DNA of 64,000 nucleotides from Cololabis saira (GCF_033807715.1 NC_084606.1:37934401-37998400); one strand, 5' to 3'. Counted from the stretch's first letter, positions 1 to 9,513 are shown. Program-made: numbers and translations. The notes: a model not told the origin generated them from the sequence alone.

Positions 1-620
1 TACCAGAAGCCAACCAGAGGGAACCTCTCCCCCTACAAAGCTGCTGCTGGAGCAGTGCTCGTTGGCAGTCGTCTCACTCAAACCCATGTGTGAAGACGTG
101 CTGTCCATCCTGGAGGTTGTGTGAGCTTTGGGGCTAAATGTTTGGTTTCCCTCAGCCTTTCTGCCCTTAAGTTTGGTTCCTGCTAAATCTTGTTTGTTGA
201 AGCACTTGTGAATGGAAGCAGTAGGATCAATACTAGATGGCTCCAACGCCTGACTATGTAAAAGCCTAATTTTTTTGGAGGATTGATTTAGAATAGTCAG
301 TTTAGTATAGGTAATTTTGTTGTACTTTTTTTTTTGTTAAAGGTTAGGTTTAGTTAGTGGATTTATTATTTTAAGGTTAGGGTCCAGTTCTTATGCTTGT
401 TTCTTTGGTTTACGTTGGAGTCATTTTCTTTATATAAACTTTAGTTCTTTGGATTTAATTTGTAAACTGCTTCCGATCACTATTGTAAATAATCACGTGC
501 ATCATTTTTTTTTCAACCTGAACAAAAGAACCATTGGGTCAAAAATAAAACATATCTTTACTTGCAAAACATGCCTTTCATTTGCGGATTCTGTGATCCC
601 TAGTAGCAGAGTACGTAATA
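1..620 (+). repeat. 5' LTR of Gmr1-like element, left end cut by window
   Basis: This stretch repeats 5916-6535 with a constant offset of 5915 and no gaps. It ends in CGTAATA directly before the primer-binding site, an imperfect inverted match to the TGTTACG at the start of the 3' LTR. The small open frame at 449-640 lies inside LTR sequence and recurs in the 3' LTR, so it is not treated as a gene. Confidence 0.93.
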
Positions 621-632
621 TGGGGGCTCGTC
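621..632 (+). other. Primer-binding site, proline-tRNA type
   Basis: TGGGGGCTCGTC starts immediately after the LTR. It equals the first 12 bases of the well-known tRNA-Pro primer-binding site of mammalian gammaretroviruses; the match fades after that. The position at the LTR boundary supports the role. The tRNA assignment is by recall of that motif. Confidence 0.7.
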
Positions 633-731
633 TATTTTAAAAGGCATGGTTGGTGAGTAAGGTTGTGTTTTGGTTTTTTCTATTTGGCAAGGTAAGACTT
701 GTAAACGCTTTTTTGTGGGTTAAAGGCAGAA
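633..731 (+). other. Short untranslated leader of Gmr1-like element
   Basis: About 100 T/G-rich bases separate the primer-binding site from the first ATG of gag-pol. I see no further motif in it. Confidence 0.6.
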
Positions 732-3700
732 ATGGTGGTCTTTGATTTGGAGGATTTTGTGGGTGATCCCACCATTGGCAAATTCCGTGCTTGTCGCAAT
801 GATGACTTAATAGTAATTGCGAATAACTACGGGATTGTAGTGAATGAGGCCTTGGTTAAACGGAAAATTAAGGATGTGATTTTTGTGAAGCTGGTGGACA
901 TGGGGGTACTGGTGGTTCCGGCAGTGGTTGAGCAGGAGGAGGAGAAGGAGGAGAAGGCCGAGACGGGGGCGAATGTGGCGCTAAGAGGTGATGCAGAGGA
1001 TAGGCCCGAATTGGGAGGTACAGTGGAGCCCGAAAAAGTCGTGGCAGCGGCGGCAACACTGACTCCCGGCCTGGCGTCACCGGGCCTAGAATCAAGCTCG
1101 GACTCGGCCAACTCTGGGAGTTCCAGAAGTAGCTCTGCAAGGGCTAAGGCGAGGGTGCGCATAGCGCGCCTTCAGACCGAACAGCGAGAGCGGGAGAGAG
1201 ATCGAGAGGAGAAAGAGAGAGACCGGGAGCGGTCCTTTCAGGTTGAGCTAAGGAGGCTCCAAATAGAATCGGAGACAAAAATCCGCATCCGCCAGCTGGA
1301 GCTGGACAGTGAGAATCAGCGGGCTGCTATGTCCGCTAACATGTCTGGTGTCTCTCTCTCCCCGCCCGCAACCACTGTGACTGCGGCTGCAGTCACACAA
1401 ACTTCATCATCATCCTCCTCATCGCTCTATGCCGGTCCCGTTACCAGTGCTACCCCGGGCCCAAATCTGGGTACAGCTTCCCCTTTCGATGTTTCCAAAA
1501 ATATTGGCCTTGTTCCTACTTTCCGTGAGTCTGAAATTGACTCTTATTTTGGGGCATTTGAGCGTGTGGCTACTGCCTTACGCTGGCCCAAGGACGATTG
1601 GTCCATTTTGTTGCAGTGTAAATTGCACGGCAAGGCGCAGGAGGCTATCGCCACCCTCTCTGTTCAGGAAAGTATGCAATACGATATAGTCAAAGCCACT
1701 GTATTGAGAGCATTTGAGATGGTTCCTGAACATTATAAACAGAAGTTTAGACAGCATGTCAAGGGCTCGAGTCAAACTTTTGTGCAGTTCTCTAGAGAGA
1801 AAGAGAGCCTTTTTGACAGGTGGTGTGTGGCCAGCAATGTAACTGATTTCAAAGCGCTCCGTGAGCTCATGTTATTAGAGGAATTTAAGAGATGTGTTCC
1901 TGAGCGCATAGCTATGCATCTGAATGAACAGAGAGTGACCACTGTGTCCGAGGCCGCGGTTTTTGCCGACGAGTTTGTTCTGACCCACAAAAGCGTTTTC
2001 AATGTGAAGCCAGCGGGTTCAAGCTCGCAGAGTAAATCGGGGTACGTGCGTAATAGCGCGCAGCAGGCAGGCCAGGCTCCTTCTGAGCACGGCGGAGAAA
2101 AGAAAAAAGAGGAGCGGGTTTGTCATTACTGCAAGAAGCCGGGGCATTTAATTGCAGAGTGCAGGAAAAGAGAGTGGAGAAACATGCAAAATGGTTCTAA
2201 AAGTTTGGGTCTTATTAAGACAGAGAAAAACCGTTTTGATTCCTCTGTGTGTGTCCGCCCCGGGCCTGATCCAAGTTATGAACCGTTCATTTTTGATGGT
2301 TTTGTTTCTGTGTCTAACAGTGAGAAGTCTATTCCTATTCTGATTTTGAGAGACACTGGTGCTCAGCAGAGTGTCATACTGTCAGGGGTCTTACCTTTGG
2401 GTGTAGAGACGGCCTGCGGGTCAAGTGCCATTATGCGGGGGGTGGAAATGGGTTTCATCGTGGCACCGCTGCACACTATTCATGTGAAGTCTGCTCTGGT
2501 TACGGGGCAGTTTAAAGTTGCAGTGCGCGATGCGTTGCCTTTTGATGGCATTTCTTTTGTCATGGGCAATGACATTGCTGGTGATAAAGTCTATCCTGTG
2601 CTTGAGGTACTTGATAATCCTGTTTTTGATGATGTTCAGCAGGACGAGTTGGGGGAGAAATATCCTGACGTTTTCCCGGTGTGTGCGATCACTCGTGCAC
2701 AAGCACGCAAAGTAGGTGAGGATGATTTTTCTAATTCCATTGTGATGCAGGCCCTTGCGGGGGACGAACTGCCTTCTGCTCCTAAAGTGTCGGCACAGCG
2801 ATCGGGTGTTAACATTAAGGGGGGGGAGGTAATCGGCATCCCAAAGGAGAATTTAAATCTGCCGGTTACAAAGGAAAGCCTCATTAAGGCACAGAAAAGT
2901 GATCCTACACTGGAAAAATGTTTTTCTGCGGTGGTGAGCGCTGATGCGCTCAAGACAAAACAAATGGGTTATTTCTGTGAAGGGGAACTGCTTATGCGCA
3001 AATGGTGTCCTTTTGGCTGTGAGGAATCTGACTGGAGCGCAGTGGTCCAAATTGTGGTCCCAACTGCATACCGGCGGCAGGTTCTGTCATTAGCTCACGA
3101 TCACAATTGGGCAGGGCATTTGGGTGTGACAAAAACGTATGCACGTATTCTTAAACACTTCTTTTGGCCTGGGTTAAAGAGAGATGTTTCCCAGTATTGT
3201 CGCACCTGCCCGACGTGCCAGCTGACTGGCAAGCCGAACCAGACGATTCCTGCTGCGCCGCTCCATCCGATTCCTGCCATAGGGGAACCATTTGAGCGGG
3301 TTATCATAGACTGTGTGGGTCCACTGCCGCGCACCAAATCAGGTAATCAATATCTGTTGACTATTATGTGCGCGGCCACTAGATTCCCCGAAGCAGTTCC
3401 TCTGCGTAAAATCACCGCCACTTCTGTGATCAAAGCTCTGACTAGGTTTTTTGCTACTTGGGGATTTGCTAAAATAGTCCAGAGTGACCAGGGGAGTAAC
3501 TTCCTTTCCAAAGTGTTCAGGCAAGTGATGCAAGTTCTGTCCATTGAGCACGTTGTGTCCAGCGCTTATCACCCCGAGTCCCAGGGTGCGCTGGAGAGGT
3601 GGCATCAGACGTTGAAGTCTATGCTCCGTAAATACTGTCTCGACGTTTCACGTTCTTGGGATGAGGGGATCCCATTTGTTCTTTTTGCTGCTCGAGACGC

Positions 3701-5687
3701 AGTGCAGGAGTCGTTGGGTTTCAGCCCGAACGAGCTCATTTTTGGCCACACGGTTCGCGGTCCTCTCAAGGTCCTCAAGGACAGATTTATGGACGCGAAC
3801 GTCTCTCCCCAGATGAATGTGTCTGACTTTGTGAGTAAGTTCCGCGGGCGTCTTAGTAAAGCATGCGCCCTAGCCAGAGAGTTTTTGAGTGATTCTCAAA
3901 AAGAGATGAAAGAGCACTATGATAAGGCCACTGTTGCGCGCTCTTTCTCTCCAGGAGACCAGGTGTTAGTGCTGCTGCCTATCCCTGGCTCCGCTTTGTC
4001 ATCCCGTTTCTCTGGGCCACATGTGATCCTGGAGAAGATTAGCGACACTAATTATGTGATTGGCACTCCCGACAGAAGGCGTAAGAGCCGTGTCTGTCAC
4101 GTGAACATGTTGAAACCATTCCATGTTAGAGAGGTAGGGTTATTAGCGGCAGAGCCTGTAACCACCTCTGTTGGTTCTAATGTTCGGGGTGAATCTGATT
4201 CGCAGGTGCCAGAGGATGATGGGTTAAGGTTGCGTGCGTTTCCCACACAACATCCTCGGTTATGCAACTCGGAAATGATTGCCAAATTGCCAGATCACTT
4301 AAGTCACTTACTTCCCGAACACCGGAGTGATGTTGTCCAGCTAGTTGCCGATTTTCCTGTAATATTTGGGGATGTTCCTACTCGCACTACTGTGCTAGAG
4401 CATGATATTGACGTGGGGCGCGCCAGGCCTATTAAACAGCACGCGTACCGCGTCAATCCCACCAAACGAGCGCTCATGAAAAAAGAGGTGGAGTATTTGA
4501 TCTCAAATGGTTTAGCGCGGTCGAGTTCGAGTCCGTGGAGCTCTCCCTGTCTATTACAGGCTAAATCAGACGGCAGCCCTAGGTTTTGTACCGATTACAG
4601 GAAGGTTAACGCAGTCACTGTGCAAGATTCTTATCCTCTCCCTAGAATGGAAGACTGTGTGGATAACTTGGGTTCTGCTGCATTTGTGACTAAGTTAGAC
4701 TTGCTTAAGGGTTACTGGCAGGTGCCATTAACGCGCCGTGCTTCTGAAATATCTGCTTTTGTTACTCCTGATCATTTCATGCAGTATGACGTCATGGCCT
4801 TTGGTATGTGCAACGCACCGGCCACTTTTCAGAGGCTCGTTAACATTGTGTTGGAGGGGGTGCCCAACTGCAATGCTTATTTAGACGATCTAATTGTGTA
4901 TTCTGGGGACTGGGCGGAGCACATTAAACTCCTCAGAATTGTGTTCGAGCGTTTAGCGAAAGCCTCTTTGACTCTGAATTTGGCTAAATGTGAGTTTGGT
5001 AAGGCTACGGTCACTTACCTAGGCAAAGAAGTGGGGCAAGGACAAGTTCGGCCTGTTGAGGCTAAGGTTGCTGCTATTTCCGCCTACCCCGCTCCTACCA
5101 CTCGGCGTGGCTTACGCCAGTTTTTAGGCGCAGCGGGCTACTACAGGTCTTTCTGTGCCAACTTCGCCACCGTTGCCCACCCCTTGACCAGTCTGTTAAG
5201 TCCGAAAAGAGCATTTATCTGGTCTCCTCAGTGTCAACATGCATTTGAGTCCATTAAATCTCTCCTGTGCAGTGCGCCCGTGTTGGCTGCTCCTGACTTC
5301 TCCCGTCCCTTTTCTCTAGAGGTGGATGCCAGTGGGGTGGGAGCTGGAGCTGTGCTGCTGCAAGAGTCTGTGAGTGGGGTCAGTCATCCTGTCTGTTACT
5401 TCTCACGAAAATTCAACAAACATCAGGTGAATTATTCGACCATTGAGAAGGAGGCGCTGGCTATGTTACTTGCGCTGCAATACTTCGAGGTGTATGTTGG
5501 GTCAAGTCCGCTGCCAGTTGTCTGTTACACCGACCACAACCCTCTAGTATTTTTGCAGCGCATGCGTAACCATAACCAACGGCTCATGCGGTGGGCTGTC
5601 CTCATTCAGGATTATAATTTGGAAATCCGACACAAGAGGGGAGCAGATAATGTTCTGGCTGATGCCCTATCTCGGGCTTGGTGTTAA
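732..5687 (+). CDS. Gag-Pol polyprotein of Gmr1-like retrotransposon
   Basis: A single 1651-residue frame with no stop or frameshift. The N-terminus is followed by an acidic region and a charged coiled-coil stretch (about 145-200). A capsid-type Gag domain covers about 250-430. A CCHC zinc knuckle lies at C464-C477 (CHYCKKPGHLIAEC). The protease has DTG at 541-543. Integrase follows, with an HHCC finger from about H789 and catalytic D860, D919 and E955 in a D-x35-E spacing, then an RFSGPH module resembling GPY/F. Reverse transcriptase comes after integrase, with D1323 and YLDD (D1385, D1386). RNase H begins around D1532 and the protein ends in a typical ADALSRAW tail. Integrase before RT marks the Gmr1 group. 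Gag and Pol are fused without a frameshift. The start is the first ATG after the leader. Confidence 0.93.
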   Translation: MVVFDLEDFVGDPTIGKFRACRNDDLIVIANNYGIVVNEALVKRKIKDVIFVKLVDMGVLVVPAVVEQEEEKEEKAETGANVALRGDAEDRPELGGTVEPEKVVAAAATLTPGLASPGLESSSDSANSGSSRSSSARAKARVRIARLQTEQRERERDREEKERDRERSFQVELRRLQIESETKIRIRQLELDSENQRAAMSANMSGVSLSPPATTVTAAAVTQTSSSSSSSLYAGPVTSATPGPNLGTASPFDVSKNIGLVPTFRESEIDSYFGAFERVATALRWPKDDWSILLQCKLHGKAQEAIATLSVQESMQYDIVKATVLRAFEMVPEHYKQKFRQHVKGSSQTFVQFSREKESLFDRWCVASNVTDFKALRELMLLEEFKRCVPERIAMHLNEQRVTTVSEAAVFADEFVLTHKSVFNVKPAGSSSQSKSGYVRNSAQQAGQAPSEHGGEKKKEERVCHYCKKPGHLIAECRKREWRNMQNGSKSLGLIKTEKNRFDSSVCVRPGPDPSYEPFIFDGFVSVSNSEKSIPILILRDTGAQQSVILSGVLPLGVETACGSSAIMRGVEMGFIVAPLHTIHVKSALVTGQFKVAVRDALPFDGISFVMGNDIAGDKVYPVLEVLDNPVFDDVQQDELGEKYPDVFPVCAITRAQARKVGEDDFSNSIVMQALAGDELPSAPKVSAQRSGVNIKGGEVIGIPKENLNLPVTKESLIKAQKSDPTLEKCFSAVVSADALKTKQMGYFCEGELLMRKWCPFGCEESDWSAVVQIVVPTAYRRQVLSLAHDHNWAGHLGVTKTYARILKHFFWPGLKRDVSQYCRTCPTCQLTGKPNQTIPAAPLHPIPAIGEPFERVIIDCVGPLPRTKSGNQYLLTIMCAATRFPEAVPLRKITATSVIKALTRFFATWGFAKIVQSDQGSNFLSKVFRQVMQVLSIEHVVSSAYHPESQGALERWHQTLKSMLRKYCLDVSRSWDEGIPFVLFAARDAVQESLGFSPNELIFGHTVRGPLKVLKDRFMDANVSPQMNVSDFVSKFRGRLSKACALAREFLSDSQKEMKEHYDKATVARSFSPGDQVLVLLPIPGSALSSRFSGPHVILEKISDTNYVIGTPDRRRKSRVCHVNMLKPFHVREVGLLAAEPVTTSVGSNVRGESDSQVPEDDGLRLRAFPTQHPRLCNSEMIAKLPDHLSHLLPEHRSDVVQLVADFPVIFGDVPTRTTVLEHDIDVGRARPIKQHAYRVNPTKRALMKKEVEYLISNGLARSSSSPWSSPCLLQAKSDGSPRFCTDYRKVNAVTVQDSYPLPRMEDCVDNLGSAAFVTKLDLLKGYWQVPLTRRASEISAFVTPDHFMQYDVMAFGMCNAPATFQRLVNIVLEGVPNCNAYLDDLIVYSGDWAEHIKLLRIVFERLAKASLTLNLAKCEFGKATVTYLGKEVGQGQVRPVEAKVAAISAYPAPTTRRGLRQFLGAAGYYRSFCANFATVAHPLTSLLSPKRAFIWSPQCQHAFESIKSLLCSAPVLAAPDFSRPFSLEVDASGVGAGAVLLQESVSGVSHPVCYFSRKFNKHQVNYSTIEKEALAMLLALQYFEVYVGSSPLPVVCYTDHNPLVFLQRMRNHNQRLMRWAVLIQDYNLEIRHKRGADNVLADALSRAWC

Positions 5688-5720
5688 ATCATATCAACAT
5701 ATTTTTGAGGGCATATGTTT

Positions 5721-5737
5721 GATTTTGAGGGTGGGGG
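5721..5737 (+). other. Polypurine tract
   Basis: GAGGGTGGGGG directly abuts TGTTACG, the start of the 3' LTR. It would prime plus-strand DNA synthesis. It lies 33 bases after the gag-pol stop. Confidence 0.75.
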
Positions 5738-6535
5738 TGTTACGTCCCTGTAAATGTACTATTTTTGTTTACTATTTTTATTCATTTATGAGTGTCTGCT
5801 ACTGGGGTGCAGAGGTTTAATTGGCCATCACTAAATCACCTGTGAGCTCAGGTCCTCTGGTGTGGGAGGAGTTGGAGCTGCTGCAGGTGTGCTGATGAAG
5901 AGCAACGCCCACCTCTACCAGAAGCCAACCAGAGGGAACCTCTCCCCCTACAAAGCTGCTGCTGGAGCAGTGCTCGTTGGCAGTCGTCTCACTCAAACCC
6001 ATGTGTGAAGACGTGCTGTCCATCCTGGAGGTTGTGTGAGCTTTGGGGCTAAATGTTTGGTTTCCCTCAGCCTTTCTGCCCTTAAGTTTGGTTCCTGCTA
6101 AATCTTGTTTGTTGAAGCACTTGTGAATGGAAGCAGTAGGATCAATACTAGATGGCTCCAACGCCTGACTATGTAAAAGCCTAATTTTTTTGGAGGATTG
6201 ATTTAGAATAGTCAGTTTAGTATAGGTAATTTTGTTGTACTTTTTTTTTTGTTAAAGGTTAGGTTTAGTTAGTGGATTTATTATTTTAAGGTTAGGGTCC
6301 AGTTCTTATGCTTGTTTCTTTGGTTTACGTTGGAGTCATTTTCTTTATATAAACTTTAGTTCTTTGGATTTAATTTGTAAACTGCTTCCGATCACTATTG
6401 TAAATAATCACGTGCATCATTTTTTTTTCAACCTGAACAAAAGAACCATTGGGTCAAAAATAAAACATATCTTTACTTGCAAAACATGCCTTTCATTTGC
6501 GGATTCTGTGATCCCTAGTAGCAGAGTACGTAATA
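5738..6535 (+). repeat. 3' LTR of Gmr1-like element, complete
   Basis: 798 bases from TGTTACG to CGTAATA, which form an imperfect terminal inverted pair. The last 620 bases match the visible 5' LTR without gaps. A TATATAAA-type element lies near 6345 and an AATAAA near 6461, both plausible LTR promoter and polyadenylation signals that I infer from position only. Confidence 0.92.
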
Positions 6536-6913
6536 ATGAAAATAAGTCCATTTACTTGTAAGTAAGTGTTAGTTTGCAGCCCAGTCTTGAACATCCAATA
6601 TGGCGGCGACGTCAGTAGGAGTTGCAATGTGCTGATTGGCTCTCCAGAAACGCTTTGAAACCCGTGCCAAAGATCGCTGATTGGCTCTTAGTTTTGGCAC
6701 GTCAAAACACTGCCATAACTCGTAGTTGTAAAAAAAGTTTGTAGCTTTTGAAAAAAAGTTTGTAGCTTTTGTAAAAAAGACAAATATTTTTTGTAAGTAC
6801 AAATATTTTTTGCACATGCACAAAATATTTCTACAAGTACAAAGTTTATTTACAGATACAAAATACTTAATTAATTTGCATTAATTTGAGCCCATAAGCC
6901 AAGGCCCAAAACA
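6536..6913. other. Flank between Gmr1-like element and minisatellite
   Basis: AT-rich sequence with two short direct repeats built on TTTGTAGCTTTTG (about 6735-6775). I see no gene or element terminus in it. Confidence 0.4.
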
Positions 6914-7083
6914 GTCTCGCCAGTCTGCCCGGTCCCGTGGGCGACCCCCCCGAACCGTCTCGCTGGTCTGCCCGGCCTCGTGGGCGACCCCCCCGAACTG
7001 TCTCGCTGGTCTGCCCGGTCCCGTGGGCGACCCCCCAGAACTGTCTCGCCGGTCTGCCCGGTCCCGAGGACGGCCCCCGGAAC
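6914..7083. repeat. 43-bp GC-rich minisatellite, four units
   Basis: Units beginning GTCTCGC start at 6914, 6957, 7000 and 7043, an exact 43-base spacing. Since 43 is one more than a multiple of three, each unit moves the reading frame by one, which explains overlapping open frames on both strands here. It continues, on the minus strand, the frame of a gene X fragment. I do not treat these frames as genes. Confidence 0.9.
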
Positions 7084-7569
7084 TTTGGCCTGGATGTCTT
7101 CTTTCTTTTGCCTCTTTTTCGGCATTAATTTCCTTGGCCTGCTGCTCAGCAAACTTCTTCTCAAATTTTTGGTCATCAAGTTTAATTTCAGCAGCTTGCT
7201 TTTTGTATTTTCTTTCCAGATTATCTGCCACAACGTTTCTATTTCCGGCTAATATTTCAGTTTTGTCTTTGGACGATTTGGGCTAATTGGGGTAATTGGG
7301 GGTAATTGTCCAGGATATGGCAGTTGATCATTTACAACCTGATTGGTTTTAATTAATTTGTTTTCAGGGAGCCTAGGCCGACTGGTTAAGCGCTCTCTAT
7401 TACTACGTATTACGTACTCTGAATTATCAGTTGGAAGGAAAGTTGCATTTATCTGACTAGCATTCTGCGCAGGTGGAAGACTCTCCCCCCACGGTAGTAT
7501 TGGCATATTTGGCAAAATGGCTGTTCCCATTTTCAACCGAAAGTCTTTCTTCTGATAGGATTCAACCAT
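7084..7569 (-). pseudogene. Gene X copy: N-terminal part plus downstream charged part, broken
   Basis: Read on the minus strand, 7569-7300 encodes a protein segment (ESYQKKDFRLKMGTA, then PWGESLPPAQNASQINATF) that closely matches the plus-strand frame at 63713-63955. Three extra residues sit just before PWGESLPP. The match breaks up at small CCCCAATTA-like repeats around 7275-7310. The frame then resumes as a Lys/Glu-rich helix-like segment (VADNLERKYKKQAAEIK and on) from about 7231 and runs into the 43-bp minisatellite. I do not recognise the protein family. The frame breaks and the fusion to a minisatellite argue for a dead copy. Confidence 0.65.
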
Positions 7570-7864
7570 TTAAGGTGATTTCCCAACAATCCTTGTGCTG
7601 CTGGAGTGAGAACCATATGTTTTCTTTCTCAAACTTTTCTTATATCTGTTTTTTATTGTAATCGTTCATAGATTTCATCCCTAGATGTCTTCTTTCATTT
7701 TCCTCTTTTTCTGCCTTACAGTCCTTGGCCTGCTGCTCAGCAAACTCATGAAGTTTAATTTCAGCAGCTTGCTTTTTGTTAATTCTTTCCAGATTCTCTG
7801 CCACTTTATTTCTTTTTTCGTATTCCACATGATTTTTTTCTTGCCTTAATTGATTATATGCCAC
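7570..7864 (-). pseudogene. Gene X copy: C-terminal charged segment, broken
   Basis: Minus-strand frame MAYNQLRQEKNHVEYEKRNK, continuing into AENLERINKKQAAEIKLHEF, a diverged duplicate of the charged segment at 7231-7084 on the same strand. It carries a stop after NDYNKKQI, but beyond that stop the same frame stays open (EKFEKENIWFSLQQHKD) to a stop near 7578. That end abuts the N-terminal part of the next copy, so C-terminal and N-terminal pieces lie head to tail. The arrangement suggests tandem copies of one gene, since pseudogenised. No function is assigned. Confidence 0.55.
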
Positions 7865-8157
7865 AACTCCAGCTCCAGAGTTTTGGGTTTGGGGTTTTTA
7901 ATAAAATTGAAGTGAAAAGATATTTTTCTTGTTTTTTGCATATTGAATTGTAAAAAGCAATAACTAATCCAATCAGATATCGCTCCAACTTAGATGATCA
8001 GAAATGTTCTACAGTTACTGAAAGCAGATTACCAGTAAAGTTCCTTATTGTGAACATTTCAGTTTGGCCAAAAATACATAAACTTGAGCTCTGATTTCAT
8101 TGCCTTTTTGAATTATAATGATAAGCAGGGGGAGATTGTGAGATGGATTGATGTTGT
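7865..8157. other. Spacer between gene X and SPAG6-like pieces
   Basis: AT-rich sequence. I see no coding or repeat signal that I can name. Confidence 0.4.
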
Positions 8158-8335
8158 CAACCGTGCCAGGAGTGCGATGGCGCCTTTGTCCACCACGGCC
8201 TGGGCCAGCTCTGGTGTGTGCTTAGAGATGCGACTGAGTGGAGGCTGCCATGCTCTTTAGGGGCAAATCAGGCTCCAGGAGACAGAGCACCAGCAGGCGG
8301 GCCGCTCCAGCATCCACCACTGACTGAGCCAGCGC
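8158..8335 (-). pseudogene. SPAG6-like armadillo exon, frameshifted
   Basis: On the minus strand a pyrimidine-rich acceptor (ending TCTCGGCAG) precedes a frame reading LAQSVVDAGAARLLVLCLLE, matching an armadillo repeat of SPAG6, a central-pair protein of motile cilia. After LKSMAAS a small indel shifts the frame. The other frame then continues as SKHTPELAQAVVDKGAIALL, again SPAG6-like. Homology stops abruptly near 8158, within a block also found at 22610-22634. The frameshift and the out-of-order position relative to the next two exons indicate a pseudogene fragment. Confidence 0.75.
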
Positions 8336-8617
8336 TGCCGAGACAAGGAGGGGTTGTGAAAAATGAGGGAAAAGAGGTATATTTCCAAATACTGCCAAAT
8401 ACTTGTGTAACAAACATGGCGGATCTGAGAGCGAGATAGATTTATAGTTACAAAGGTGGAGTTAAATTGGTATTTTCTTTATCGTCATTTTAATCGTTAT
8501 CGGGATAAATGCCAGAAATGATCGTGATACATTTTTTAGTCCATACCGCCCATCCCTAATGTGACCTACATACCAGCCATGAGGGTTTTAGGGGTCACAT
8601 GAAGAGATTTTAACAGC

Positions 8618-8786
8618 TTAGAGTGGATGACAGCCATGGCGAGGCTTGCACTGTGAGTTGCCAGATCCCAGTGTCATGATCACCGGCACCCGCAGGACTC
8701 CACGACAGTGAGCCAGATAGTTGATCACTGGTCCACCAAAGTCCACCAGGGCACCAAAGTTCAAAGTTCACAATGGTCTGCGACAG
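8618..8786 (-). pseudogene. SPAG6-like armadillo exon (LSQTIVN), frameshifted
   Basis: A minus-strand acceptor (TTTCTCCAG) is followed by LSQTIVN, then in a shifted frame GGPVINYLAHCRGVLRVPVI, then in another frame THSASLAMAVIHSK. These follow the SPAG6 order (LSQ..VNAGG, then the LPGIM region, then HSENLAMAVI). At least two frame changes are needed, and similarity ends near 8618 without a donor site. It lies directly downstream, in gene order, of the exon at 8866-9036. Confidence 0.72.
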
Positions 8787-8865
8787 CTGGAGAAACACAC
8801 ACACACGGGAACATCACTCATTGTGTCTCAGTGCAGTTGTGGCTGCGAGTGTGAGTGTGCAGTAC

Positions 8866-9036
8866 CTCCAACGAGTGTTTCACCACCTCCTGCATGAGCA
8901 ACGTTCATCCTGACGTCTTCATCACGGTCTCTGAGGCGGTCCACGGCTGCAGGGAAGATCTCCGCCTCCACCACCTTTTCTGCCAGGCTGGCCGAGTGCT
9001 GGCTGATGTTGATCAGCGCGGAGAACACCTCCATCT
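8866..9036 (-). pseudogene. SPAG6-like armadillo exon (VVEAEIFPA)
   Basis: A minus-strand acceptor (GTCCGTCCAG) precedes MEVFSALINISQHSASLAEK and then VVEAEIFPAAVDRLRDRDED, a close match to SPAG6 around its VVEAEIFP motif. A short deletion shifts the frame after RMNV, and the shifted frame reads LMQEVVKHSLE up to a GT donor at 8865. Exon order and splice signals look gene-like. The frameshift suggests the copy is dead, unless this is a sequencing error. Confidence 0.78.
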
Positions 9037-9371
9037 GGACGGACACAACAGTACTTCAGAGATGATTCACATTTTTGAAGAAATTAAAAGTTTATTACTC
9101 CTTAACGTTTCCCTTTTGAAACAGCAGCATCTGTCTTCAAATATAATTCAAATATTGTTCAGATTTTTCTTTTTTTAGGTTGCCAAAATGGGAGTACAGA
9201 TATGTTTAAAAAATATTTTTTAATTAGTCTTAAATGAAACTTAAATAATACATCCTGTTTTGCTGAGATTTCACTCTCCTTTTTTGGATTTTCCAAGACA
9301 GACTTAAGTCTAAAAATAATTCAAGAAAAATACAGCAGTGGTGACTTAGTTTAAATCAAAAATACAAAGTA
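9037..9371. other. Intron-like flank and left L1 target copy
   Basis: AT-rich sequence upstream (in gene sense) of a SPAG6-like exon. It ends with AAAATACAAAGTA (9359-9371), the left copy of the 13-bp duplication that brackets the L1. Confidence 0.6.
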
Positions 9372-9513
9372 GGAGACTTCCGGTTGAGCAGCCATGTGAT
9401 AAGCAGCAAGGCAGCGGAGCTCCCCATCCTGAAAAACCTTTTAGATACAGAACGCCAGAAATTGAGTATTTTTTATACATTTATTAGAGAAATGATAAAG
9501 AGGCGTTTATAAT

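Larger units (their letters stand above)
1..6535 (+). mobile_element. Gmr1-like Ty3/gypsy LTR retrotransposon, nearly complete
   Basis: Two LTRs flank a primer-binding site, one long gag-pol frame and a polypurine tract. The window opens inside the 5' LTR: base 1 corresponds to base 5916 of the 3' LTR and base 620 to base 6535, so about 177 bases are missing on the left. The pol domain order is protease, integrase, reverse transcriptase, RNase H. That order is characteristic of the Gmr1 group, first described from cod, whose RT is gypsy-like although the domain order resembles copia elements. The two LTR copies align without indels and I saw no mismatch, and the coding frame is unbroken. I infer a young insertion that may still be active. 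The target-site duplication cannot be checked because the left flank is outside the window. Confidence 0.93.

Noticed and set aside
449..640. 63-codon frame in the 5' LTR (and its copy at 6364-6561)
   Set aside because: Lies in LTR sequence near the U5/PBS boundary with no recognised domain and differs only at the LTR exit.
6881..7286. Several overlapping Pro/Arg-rich frames on both strands
   Set aside because: Produced by the 43-bp minisatellite, which is open in many frames.
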